This document shows, piece by piece, positions 1 to 7,757 of a stretch of 19,940 nt of DNA. Origin of the DNA: Gemmatimonadota bacterium (GTDB taxonomy: Bacteria; Gemmatimonadota; Gemmatimonadetes; Gemmatimonadales; Gemmatimonadaceae); assembly GCA_003222065.1 (NCBI GenBank), contig QHUV01000003.1, forward strand, positions 1 to 19,940. The letters are read 5' to 3'. A program made the translations under genes and the position numbers. Numbering within the stretch: position 1 is the stretch's first letter; every line of letters begins with the position of its first letter. The notes below the pieces were generated by a model. It saw only the letters and a list, made by a program, of their open reading frames with translations, ran no database searches and was not told the origin of the DNA.

Positions 1-482
1 TTCGTGGTGACGAACGCGATGCCGCGCAGCACCCACATCGTGCCGAGGGTGATGATGAAGGGGTGTACGCGCAAGCCGACGACGAGCAATCCGTTCAGCA
101 CGCCGCAGAGCAGCCCGACGCCGATGCACGTCACGAGTCCGACGAGGACGATCGCCGGTGTGCCGGCTGCCCCGAGCGCGCGTAACGCCAAGCCCATAAT
201 CACCCCGGCGAGGGCGTAGATCGAGCCGACCGAGAGATCGATGCCACCCGAGATGATCACGATTGTCGCGCCGATGGCCATGATGGCGAAGAAGCTGGCG
301 TCGGTCGCGATCTGAATGAGCGTGTTCGAGTTTAGGAAATTATTAACAGTTGCCCCAGTCAGGCGGTCGGCGTGACTTCCCGCGAGCGCCGTGAGGGCGA
401 TGACGAGCAACATGACGACAATGACGAGCCCAGTCTCCTGTGACCCCAAGAACCGGCGCGCGAGGGAGTTGGCCGTCGTCAT
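1..482 (-). CDS. Sugar ABC transporter permease, RbsC/XylH type (3' end outside window)
   Basis: Inner-membrane permease of a CUT2 (ribose/xylose-type) ABC importer. About 160 N-terminal residues are visible before the window edge. They show a short cytoplasmic N-terminus, a hydrophobic helix (GLVIVVMLLVIAL), then the family hallmark IVIISGGIDLSVGS and a second block, GVLNGLLVVGLRVHPFIITL, both typical of RbsC-like permeases. The ATG at 482-480 overlaps the TGA of the xylulokinase frame by four bases (ATGA), so it is the last visible gene of the xylose operon and probably translationally coupled to xylB. By context it likely carries xylose or a related pentose; the substrate is inferred. Its ATPase and binding protein are not in this operon portion and may lie beyond the edge. 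A second, separate RbsC-like permease is encoded at 14567-15580. Confidence 0.9.
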   Translation of the reverse strand, partial: MTTANSLARRFLGSQETGLVIVVMLLVIALTALAGSHADRLTGATVNNFLNSNTLIQIATDASFFAIMAIGATIVIISGGIDLSVGSIYALAGVIMGLALRALGAAGTPAIVLVGLVTCIGVGLLCGVLNGLLVVGLRVHPFIITLGTMWVLRGIAFVTT

Positions 483-1743
483 GCGTGATAGCTCTCGCGG
501 AAGCGCGCGTACGCCTCGTCGTAGGCGCGGTGCGCGTCGAGGGACGCCACCGCGGCTGGCTGGCGCGCGATTGTCGCGCGGGCCGCGGCCGCAATATTCG
601 AAAAGGCGCCGATCCCCACGGCGGCGAGAAGCGCCGCCCCGAACGCCGGCCCCTCCTCACGATTCACCGTCGCGACCGGGATGCCGAAGACCTCGGCTTG
701 TAGTTGACGCACGAATGCACTGCGTGCGCCGCCGCCAGTGAGCAACAGCTCTTTCGGCTGCTGAGCACCTGGTTGATCTCCGGATCGGCGGCGAGATCGC
801 GCGCGAACTGATCGCGGTACCAGGCGAATGCACCGCCGGCGCTGAGCACCACCCCCATCAAGTACCACAAATTCGGCGCGACGTGACAGAACGTGTGCGC
901 GCGTAAGGCGGGATCCACGCGAGGCTCCGCGACCGGGGCGAGCAACGTTCCCGATGTGCCCCAACTCGCCACGGCCTCACCAGGGGCAACGACTCCAACA
1001 CCGGCCGCGCCGCAGGCGTTGTCGGCGCCGCCGCCAACAACCGGTGTCCCAACCGGCAGCGCCGACACGGTGCCGCCCTCGGCGGTCACGCAGCCGAGCA
1101 CCTCGGATGACCCACCGACGCGCGGGAGGATGGACTCCGGCAACTCGACCGCTTGAAGGATGTCCGCGCTCCAACCAAGGTGCGCCGTGTCGTACATGAG
1201 CGTGGCGGATGCATCGGATGGTTCGGTCGCCAACTCACCGGTGAGTCGGTATCGAATGTAGTCCTTCGCGAGCAGCACCTTTGACAGCCGTGCGAAGGCG
1301 GCTGGCTCGTGATTGCGCAACCACAATACTTTCGGAAGTGTGAATCCCTCGAGCGCAGGATTCGCCACGAGATCGCGGAGCCGCTCCTCTCCACCGACGC
1401 GCTGCTCGATCTCGCGACACTCGGCAGTGGTGCGGCCGTCACACCACAGCAGCGCCGGCCGAATCACTCTGCCTTCCCGATCGAGGAATACGGACGAATG
1501 CATCTGGCCGGAGATGCCGACGGCAGCAACGCGCGCATTCGGATGTGTCTCGCGCACGGCACGAATGGATGCGATGCTCGCGCGCCACCACGCATCGGGA
1601 TCCTGCTCCGCCCAACCGGGGCGCGGCGTCGAGAGCGTGAGCGGCGTCGTCGTCGACGCAACGACGTCGCCGCCCATCGAGACGAGCACCGCCTTCACGC
1701 CGCTCGTGCCGACGTCGATGCCGAGAACGTGCGCGTCCTCCAC
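479..1743 (-). pseudogene. xylB: Xylulokinase (FGGY kinase) with internal loss and frame change
   Basis: Xylulokinase phosphorylates D-xylulose with ATP. The GTG start at 1743 abuts the xylA stop with no spacing. The first frame gives about 327 recognisable residues: GIDVGTSGVKAVL (phosphate-binding N-terminus), GWAEQDPDAWW, GISGQMH, and GGGADNACGAAG, which holds the catalytic Asp. Near 756-768 homology jumps to another frame that supplies the C-terminal 93 residues (LLLTGGGARS adenosine motif through ESYHA). The first frame alone runs into a meaningless tail and stops at 664. The joined product is about 420 residues, whereas the family is about 485-500. The roughly 68-70 missing residues should hold the GERTPH block and the second FGGY signature. 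As written the gene cannot make an intact kinase. This is either a real deletion or an assembly error (see findings). Confidence 0.88.
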
Positions 1744-2728
1744 CTAACGAACACCCATCAGCAGTTCCATCGTGAGCTGGTCGAGGCGCTCGTACGCATA
1801 CCCCGGCATCCGCAGCTGCTCGAGATCGAAACGCTCGTCTCGAATGGCACGCGCTTCGTCGTCGCTATACCGAACGCGATGACCGGACTCCGCCCCGCGC
1901 TCGCGCAGCTCGGCCAATGCCGCCTGAATCTCGGCATCAGCGTTGAAGCGTGCGACCTTCTGCTTGAGAATGAGATACGTGCGCATGCTTCCGGCCGCGA
2001 AATCCCAGACGCCCTGTTCGTCTTCGGTGGGCGAAGTCGAGTCCCGCCATCTGATCGTGCGCGACTTCCGGATTCAACCCCACCATTTCCGGGTGATCGA
2101 GCGTGTAGATGAACGCGAGCATGTGGCCGATCGTCGGCAGGTAAATATCGCCTCGTGGCTCGTTAGGCTTCGGCTCGAGCGCAAAACGCAGATTGTACCG
2201 TTGCGCCCGCACGTACTCGCACAGGAAGTTGATCGCATCGCGGAACCACTTTACCGCTTCCTGTGGATCCTTGGCGGCATTGGTCTCAGCGCCTTCGCGG
2301 CCGCCCCAGAAGACATACGTCTCGGCTCCCAATTCGACGCCGAGGTCGATGGCGCGCATCGTCTTCTGCAAGGCGTAACGGCGAACGGTCGCGTCGTTGC
2401 TCGTGAACGCGCCGTCCCGAAATACGGGATCGCCAAACAGGTTGGTGGTCGCCATCGGTACGCGCATCCCATGGTCGTCGAGCGCGCGCTTGAAGTCGGC
2501 CACGATCCGCGTCCACTCCGATGGCGACGCATCGCGCGGCACGAGATCGTTGTCGTGCAAGTTCACACCATACGCCCCGAGCTCGGCGAGCTTCTCCACA
2601 ATTCGCGTCGGCGCGAGGGTTGCTCGCACCGGATCACCGAAGGGATCGCGACCGGCATTGCCCACGGTCCAGAGACCAAACGTGAAATGGTGCTCCGATC
2701 GCGGCGTATAGACATCCTGCGTCGTCAT
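1744..2728 (-). pseudogene. xylA: Xylose isomerase, actinobacterial type, with internal loss and frame change
   Basis: Isomerises D-xylose to D-xylulose, feeding xylB directly downstream. The ATG at 2728 gives the typical N-terminus [16 protein letters not shown] and lies 7 nt after the aguA stop; an upstream ATG at 2770 would only add residues overlapping aguA. Frame one carries HDNDL (catalytic His), [18 protein letters not shown] and [12 protein letters not shown] (metal-binding Glu and His). Around 2020-2030 homology switches frame to EDEQGVWDF, then MRTYLILK, ending YERLDQLTMELLMGVR. Compared with Streptomyces-type enzymes of about 388 residues, some 62 residues are absent. They should contain the HIDLNGQ loop Asp ligands and the FDFKPP Asp ligand, so the encoded protein would lack most of its second metal site. 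The stop TAG is part of a CGTTAGG word at 1743-1749. Confidence 0.9.
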
Positions 2729-2735
2729 CGGCTTC

Positions 2736-4705
2736 TCATGGTATGGCTTCGCATCGTGGCTTGTGCTCATCACGGGGACAGCGCAGGGCCAGATAGTAGC
2801 TCAGCGAATGCGCCGGCGGCTCGACGCCGATCGGCAACGGCTGGTGAGAGAATGTCGCGAAATACTGCAGAACGGCGTCCCGCCACCAGCGAGCCTCGCG
2901 CTCCTGAATCGAGAGGAACCGCTCCGTTTCGGTGAACCGCTCGTCATCGATCTTTCCGCGCAGCGAGCTCCATGCGTGCCGCATGGCGCGCACGGTGTCG
3001 ACGCCCGCCTGGTAGTGCAGTGCCAGCTCATCCCACAGCGTTCGCCCCGATCGCATCTGGTCGGTCCAAGCAACGTGGTGAAACCAGAGGAGCAAGTGTT
3101 CGGGCACCGTGGCACGATCTGCGTAACGATTCCGCACCGGCGGGAAGTATTGTGCAACTGCATTGCTGCCCGTGATCGTGCGGTCGAAGCCGATGCCGGC
3201 TGAATCCGCCCGATGAAAGTACACTGGCGACCAGTCGGCGCGCGTCACGCGCGCCCAAGGTGCGGGACCGTAGTGGTGGTTCGTACCCATGAGGTGTGCG
3301 AGGCCTAACGGCGTCATGTAATTCACAGCCGCTTCGCGCGAGACGAGCATGATGTGCACGATAGTCCGCACCACAGTGGAGTCGTTGGAGAACGACATGC
3401 GGACCCACTCGTCAGCAATCGAATCGGGCGACAGCCCATGATCCCACGCCAATCGACCATAGGCATACCAGTTCGCCTGATTGAACTCGGAGCCAGTCCA
3501 GTTCGTATCACTGCCGATGTTGGATACGCCGGCCATTCCCGTCTCTCGTTGCCCCTGCAGGGTGCCGTCAATCACCCTTCCAACGGTCGAGCCCGGACCG
3601 CGGGCGTAGGTCTCGGCGGTGAGTACTTCGCTAAAGAGCGGGGCGAGATACACCAGGTGCGAGTCTTCGCCGAGATACTCTTTCGTGATTTGAAGTTCGA
3701 TCATCTGGGCAGTCTTCGGCATGGCGCCGAAGAGCGGATGAAAGGGCTCACGGGGCTGGAAGTCGAGCGGACCATTCTTGGTCTGCAGCAAGACGTTCGA
3801 GCGAAAGTGGCCATCGAGAGGGGCGAACTCGTCGTATGATTGCCTAACGCGATCCTCCGCCAGGGCACTGCGATACACAAACGCGCGCCACATTACCACG
3901 CCATGGTGCGGTGCGAGGGCCTCGGCGAACATATTCGCGCCGTCGGCGTGCGAGCGGTGATAGTCCTGCGGCCCGGGTTGCCCCTCCGAGTTGGCCTTTA
4001 CCAGAAAGCCGCCGAAGTCCGGCACGTAACCGTAGATCTCGTCGATTTTCGCGCGCCACCACGCGCGGACCCTCGAATCGAGCGGGTCTGCTGTCGTTAG
4101 GCCGCCGATCTCGATCGGCGCGCTAAAACGCGCCGTGAGGTACACCGTGATCCCGTACGGGCGAAATACGTCGGCCAACGCGGCAACCTTGGCGAGATAG
4201 GCGGGCGTGAGCACCTTGGCATTGGCGTTGACATTCGTCAGCACGATGCCGTTGATGCCGATCGATGCGTTCGCGCGAGCGTAGTCACGATAGCGTGGGG
4301 AAATCGCGGGAAGCCGCGACCAGTCCCATAACGAGCGCCCGGCGTAGCCGCGTTCCACCGTGCCATCGAGATTGTCCCAATGGTCGAGCAGTCGGCGGCG
4401 CACGCGGGGGGCGCTCTTCATCGAAAATGCACTCACCGGCCGTTGAGTTTGCACGGCGCGCAAGAGCGCGAAGGTCCCGTATAACACCCCAATGTCGGTC
4501 GTCGACGCGACGATCATTACTCGACGGCCGCCTTTCCCTCGACTGCTACAGCACCTAACGATTGACGGTATTCTCGCAACCGCTCGGCATTGACGACGAG
4601 CCGATAGCGCAGCCAGAGCTCGTAACCCGTTTCGGCGTGCGTCGCGCCAATCGGCGCGAATGACATCGCCAAGACGAGAAGCTTCGCTCGCACGCGCCGA
4701 CTCAC
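2736..4705 (-). pseudogene. aguA: GH67 alpha-glucuronidase with signal peptide, N-terminal internal loss and frame change
   Basis: GH67 enzymes remove (4-O-methyl-)glucuronic acid from xylo-oligosaccharides. The GTG start at 4705 overlaps the preceding TGA by four bases and gives a clear Sec signal peptide ending near ATHA, followed by [11 protein letters not shown], the GH67 N-terminal motif. That frame ends at TAA 4519-4517 after 62 codons. The rest is in another frame: [72 protein letters not shown] (general acid Glu), [11 protein letters not shown] (base Asp), IADEWV (second base Glu) and LLLWFHH. The catalytic barrel is therefore intact, while roughly 65-70 residues of the N-terminal domain are absent at about 4515-4530. 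The stop and the next ATG overlap as TAATG, so the large piece could in principle be re-initiated without a signal peptide. Confidence 0.9.
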
Positions 4706-5943
4706 CACGGAATCTTCGGTACTCGATCGTCCTTGGGATCGGCCCAACGCGTATTGGGGATCAGCGGCGTCCATCCGGGACGCAGCGGATCTTGATCGTA
4801 CGGATAGGCGCCCAATCGCATGAAGAGCTCGTGGTACTCGGCAAGCTTTTCCCGGTCGAGCTGGACACCGAGACCGGGCGCCGTCGGCACGGCGATCGAT
4901 CCGCCGCAGTAGCACATCCGTCCACCCACGATGATGTCGTCGAGGAGATGGTGGTAATGCGCATCGGCGGCGAAGGTGAGATTCGGAATCACCGCGCCCA
5001 GGTGCAGCATCGTGGCGAGCTGAATTCCGAGCTCACCAGAGGAATGCACCGCGACCCCCAATTGAAACGCCTCGCAGATAGCAGCGGCTTTCACGCACGC
5101 TCGAATGCCGCCCCAGAATGTCGTGTCGAGCAGAATGACGTCGACCGCCGTGTGCAGGACGTTGGTGGCGAGTTGCTCGAAGCTCACCACGACCGTGTTC
5201 GTCGCCAATGGCATGCGCACTTTTTCGCGCGTGCGCCGCATGCCATGCATTCCGAAGACGGGATCCTCCAGGTAATCGTTGTCGAGGTCCTCGATTGCAT
5301 GCGCGAATGCGATCGCTTGCTCCGTCGACCACACGCCGTTCGGATCGAAGCGGAAGCGATCGCCGGGAAGCGACTCGGCGACAGCGCGATAACATTCCAA
5401 CTCGTATTCGGGACAGAACACGCCGCCCTTTAGCTTGTGCGTCGTAAAGCCGTGCTTGCGCTTGAGCTCTGCCGCCTCGTGCACGAGCTGCTCGACGGTG
5501 CGGACTTCGTTCGCCCCATCTTCGTTCGGGTAGCGAAAAAACAAATACGACGCGAACGGCACGCGGTCGCGAAGCCGTCCACCGAGAATATCGGAGACAG
5601 GCACGCCCCAGCGCTGACCGAGAATGTCGAGGCACGCAAACTCGAGCGCGGCGAGAAGCTGCGTGCGGTTGTTGTAGAGTGAGGCGGTCGGGTTGGCTAT
5701 GAGAAAGCGCATCTCCTCGATGCGCGCCGGATCTCTGCCGAGCAGATACGGCTCGAGCGCCTCGAAGGCAGCGACGGCGCTCTCGCCACCGCCGCCCATC
5801 TCCCCTAACCCAATCAGTCCATCATCGGTCTCGACCTCGACGATGGTGCGAACGAAGCGTCCCCAATGGCACCCGTTTGCGTGGCGAAGCGGCGCAGCGA
5901 GAGGTACGGCAATTGGGGTCGCCCGGATGTCGATGATCTTCAT
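4702..5943 (-). CDS. Enolase-superfamily acid-sugar dehydratase, glucarate dehydratase-like
   Basis: A cytoplasmic dehydratase of the mandelate racemase/glucarate dehydratase group, removing water from an aldarate such as glucarate. Start taken at ATG 5943 ([15 protein letters not shown]), where family members begin; a TTG at 5958 would only extend it. Visible motifs: N-terminal capping domain; THKLKGG (Lys-x-Lys acid/base); RFDPNGVWS (metal Asp); LEDPVFG (metal Glu); ATNTVV (the Asn-type third ligand position seen in glucarate dehydratases); LLDTTFWGG; and [11 protein letters not shown] (catalytic His). The 413 residues are close to family length and uninterrupted, unlike the three downstream genes. 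Its neighbours, a MFS symporter 40 nt upstream and the alpha-glucuronidase overlapping by four bases downstream, point to uronate or aldarate catabolism. The exact substrate (D-glucarate, galactarate or another acid sugar) cannot be read from the sequence. Confidence 0.85.
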   Translation of the reverse strand: MKIIDIRATPIAVPLAAPLRHANGCHWGRFVRTIVEVETDDGLIGLGEMGGGGESAVAAFEALEPYLLGRDPARIEEMRFLIANPTASLYNNRTQLLAALEFACLDILGQRWGVPVSDILGGRLRDRVPFASYLFFRYPNEDGANEVRTVEQLVHEAAELKRKHGFTTHKLKGGVFCPEYELECYRAVAESLPGDRFRFDPNGVWSTEQAIAFAHAIEDLDNDYLEDPVFGMHGMRRTREKVRMPLATNTVVVSFEQLATNVLHTAVDVILLDTTFWGGIRACVKAAAICEAFQLGVAVHSSGELGIQLATMLHLGAVIPNLTFAADAHYHHLLDDIIVGGRMCYCGGSIAVPTAPGLGVQLDREKLAEYHELFMRLGAYPYDQDPLRPGWTPLIPNTRWADPKDDRVPKIPW

Positions 5944-5983
5944 CGCGCGGAAAAACAAAGGACAAGGCCATACATCGACCTGA

Positions 5984-7321
5984 TCAAGTCATATTATCAC
6001 CACGATCTTCCCGTTCACCCGCCATGCTGTCAAGCGGAAGTCGCCTGCCATTTGCCACCACGCGCACGCTGGCACGCGGCTCGAGCCGCGGAGCGAGAAG
6101 GTGGAAGAGCAGGAGCGCGACGAGGTACGCCGATCCACAGAATCGAAAGACAGTCACATAGCCACCGTGTGATGCATCGAGGATAGCACCCGTATATCGC
6201 TGAAAGAGCATCGACGCCATGGCGCCGACAAAACCGCCGATGCCGATCACGGATGCGACAGCCCCCTGCGGAAAGACGTCTCCCACACTCGTGTAGAGAT
6301 TCGCCGACCACCATTGGTGCGCGGCCGCGGCAACACTCACGAGGGCGACGGCGCCCCATAACGATGATGCGTATGGTGCGAACATGGTCGGCACGATGAG
6401 AAGCGCGGCGACGAGCATTGCGGTCTTCCGTCCGCGACTCACGGACCAGCCGCGCCGTATCAGGGAGCTCGAGAAGGCGCCGCCTGCGATCGAGCCGACG
6501 TCGGCGAACAGATAAATGGCAATCAACGGCGCTGCCAGCGCCGACAGGGTGACGCGCCACCGGGCATCGAGGAATTTCGGCAGCCAAAACAGATAGAACA
6601 GCCATACCGGGTCCGTGAGTGCCTTTCCCACAGCAAACGCCCAAGTCTCTCTGCGGCCGACAAGAGCGCGCCAAGAAATGCGCTGCGTCGCGTCGGCCGA
6701 ATCACCACTTTCGATGTATGCGAGCTCGTCGTGACTGATGCGTGGGTGCCCTGCGGGGTCGTGATAGATCGCCAGCCAGACCGTCAGCCACACAAATCCG
6801 AGTGCGCCGGTGGCGATGAACGACGCTTGCCAACCCCACCGAAGCGCGATCCACGGCACGAGGATCGGTGCCAACAGCGCGCCGACGTTACTTCCGGCGT
6901 TGAAGACGCCGACGGCGAACGCGCGTTCGCCCTTCGGAAACCACAGCGCCACCGTCTTCACCGCTCCCGGGAAGTTCGCCGACTCACCCAGTCCGAGGAG
7001 CGCGCGCGCGGCCCCAAACGCGCCAGCCGTCCGTGCTAAGGCGTGCAACATCGCCGCAACGCTCCACACGACGATCGCCCCCGCGAAGCCGGTGCGCGAG
7101 CCAAGCCGATCCATGGCCAGACCCATGAACACCATGCCGACGCCATACGCGAGACTAAACCAGGAGACGATCGCTCCATACTGCGATTCGGTCCAACGAA
7201 GCTCTCCTTGCAGCGTTGGTGCGAGAATGCCGAGGACCTGTCGATCGACGTAATTGATCGTCGTCGCGGCAAAGAGCAACGCGACGACGGTCCACCGATA
7301 GGAGCGATGTTTAGACACCAC
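5984..7321 (-). CDS. MFS hexuronate/aldarate symporter (ExuT/GudP-like)
   Basis: A 445-residue inner-membrane transporter of the anion:cation symporter branch of the major facilitator superfamily, which carries hexuronates or aldarates with protons. N-terminal [16 protein letters not shown] and [15 protein letters not shown] are typical of ExuT/GudP proteins. [13 protein letters not shown] is the MFS loop 2-3 signature, [24 protein letters not shown] is a strong family block, and hydrophobic stretches alternate along the whole length as expected for 12 helices. The GTG start at 7321 (or the adjacent GTG at 7318) lies inside the end of an SDR remnant, overlapping its stop region by 11 nt. It is followed after 40 nt by the dehydratase, so transport and first catabolic step are co-transcribed. 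Glucuronate or glucarate is the likely cargo, inferred from context and family. Confidence 0.88.
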   Translation of the reverse strand: MVSKHRSYRWTVVALLFAATTINYVDRQVLGILAPTLQGELRWTESQYGAIVSWFSLAYGVGMVFMGLAMDRLGSRTGFAGAIVVWSVAAMLHALARTAGAFGAARALLGLGESANFPGAVKTVALWFPKGERAFAVGVFNAGSNVGALLAPILVPWIALRWGWQASFIATGALGFVWLTVWLAIYHDPAGHPRISHDELAYIESGDSADATQRISWRALVGRRETWAFAVGKALTDPVWLFYLFWLPKFLDARWRVTLSALAAPLIAIYLFADVGSIAGGAFSSSLIRRGWSVSRGRKTAMLVAALLIVPTMFAPYASSLWGAVALVSVAAAAHQWWSANLYTSVGDVFPQGAVASVIGIGGFVGAMASMLFQRYTGAILDASHGGYVTVFRFCGSAYLVALLLFHLLAPRLEPRASVRVVANGRRLPLDSMAGEREDRGDNMT

Positions 7322-7415
7322 TAAACACGCTGAAGCCGCCGTCGATCGCGATGAGTGTGCCCATTTCCCGTGCGATATTGACTTCGGGTGAATCCGACCC
7401 GAAGCTGAGTGTGAC
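7311..7415 (-). pseudogene. 3' stub of an SDR-family oxidoreductase (fructuronate reductase-like C-terminus)
   Basis: Just upstream of and overlapping the MFS gene, the minus strand reads [16 protein letters not shown] then TAA (7313-7311). The IDGGFSxxSGV ending is the characteristic C-terminus of short-chain dehydrogenases, especially the UxuB/YjmF-type D-mannonate oxidoreductases. Only about 17-20 codons look genuine. The frame stays open to a TAG at 7418-7416, but the residues before GTLIAIDGG do not resemble SDR sequence. The bulk of the gene (about 250 residues) is absent, replaced by the non-coding divergent region. This implies the uronate operon once began with this oxidoreductase, or that the assembly is broken here. 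The call rests on a short tail only. Confidence 0.6.
7382..7404. repeat. Small perfect hairpin (8-bp stem, 7-nt loop)
   Basis: CTTCGGGT at 7382-7389 pairs with ACCCGAAG at 7397-7404. There is no T-run after it on either strand, so a classical intrinsic terminator is not supported. It lies close to where SDR homology ends, and may mark the border of an intergenic or inserted segment. Confidence 0.5.
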
Positions 7416-7463
7416 CTACGTTGAATCTGGGTTCTTCGCTGAATTTTGGGAGGTGCAGTAGGA

Positions 7464-7692
7464 GGCCGCTGAAACCGCTGACACTGCCCTGAGACCTCTG
7501 ACGGGCTCCGTGTCGAGACACAGCTCCGCTCCCCAGTGATGTTTTGAATTTGTGAATGCGTCGGGAGGTTGCCCTGACCGGTGGAGCTTCCCGAAGCAGT
7601 TGAACCAACCCAGCTGCTCCTTGGTGCATGGAGCCGTCGCTGGCGAAGAGCGAGTCAGTGATTTCAGCGCTGTGTCAGTGGTGTCAGCGGCC
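7464..7692. repeat. 39-nt imperfect inverted repeat, arms 7464-7502 and 7654-7692
   Basis: The reverse complement of 7464-7502 aligns without gaps to 7654-7692 with about 32 of 39 positions identical; both begin GTCAG and end GTCAGCGGCC or a close variant. Each arm is itself made of degenerate GTCAGnGG-like units. Weaker similarity continues inward (GGAGCyGT blocks, then yTTCCCGA-like blocks near 7568 and 7586), suggesting a longer degraded inverted duplication with a short central loop. It could be an intergenic repeat family, a decayed mobile element, or an RNA stem. Confidence 0.65.
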
Positions 7693-7745
7693 CGGCCGAC
7701 CTCAATGGTTCACGAAATTGCCGGAAGACCCTGAATCTGGAAGAT

Positions 7746-7750
7746 AGGAA
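7746..7750 (+). promoter_or_regulatory. Ribosome binding site of the two-domain esterase
   Basis: AGGAA, 7 nt before the ATG at 7758, supports that start, which also gives a good signal peptide. Confidence 0.6.
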
Positions 7751-7757
7751 CTCTCCC

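Larger units (their letters stand above)
7416..7757. other. Divergent intergenic region between the two operons
   Basis: No credible coding sequence on either strand; the base composition and broken frames look non-coding. It separates the minus-strand uronate/xylose operon from the plus-strand esterase operon, so promoters for at least the plus-strand operon should be here. I cannot point to a convincing -35/-10 pair. It contains the inverted repeat described separately. Confidence 0.6.

Noticed and set aside
1309..2935. Long plus-strand open frames across xylB/xylA
   Set aside because: They are antisense shadows of clear kinase and isomerase sequence; their translations are arginine-rich with no family motifs.
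479..4705. Programmed ribosomal frameshifting in xylB, xylA and aguA
   Set aside because: A frameshift alone would keep all sequence; here conserved blocks are physically absent, and no slippery heptamer with a downstream structure is evident at the junctions.
5808..5818. CCCTAACCC near 5810 as another copy of the iterated word
   Set aside because: It has C instead of G at the last position of the heptamer, so it was not counted.
7321..7629. Minus-strand 102-codon frame in the divergent region
   Set aside because: No homology-like pattern, runs through the inverted repeat, and is in a different frame from the SDR stub.
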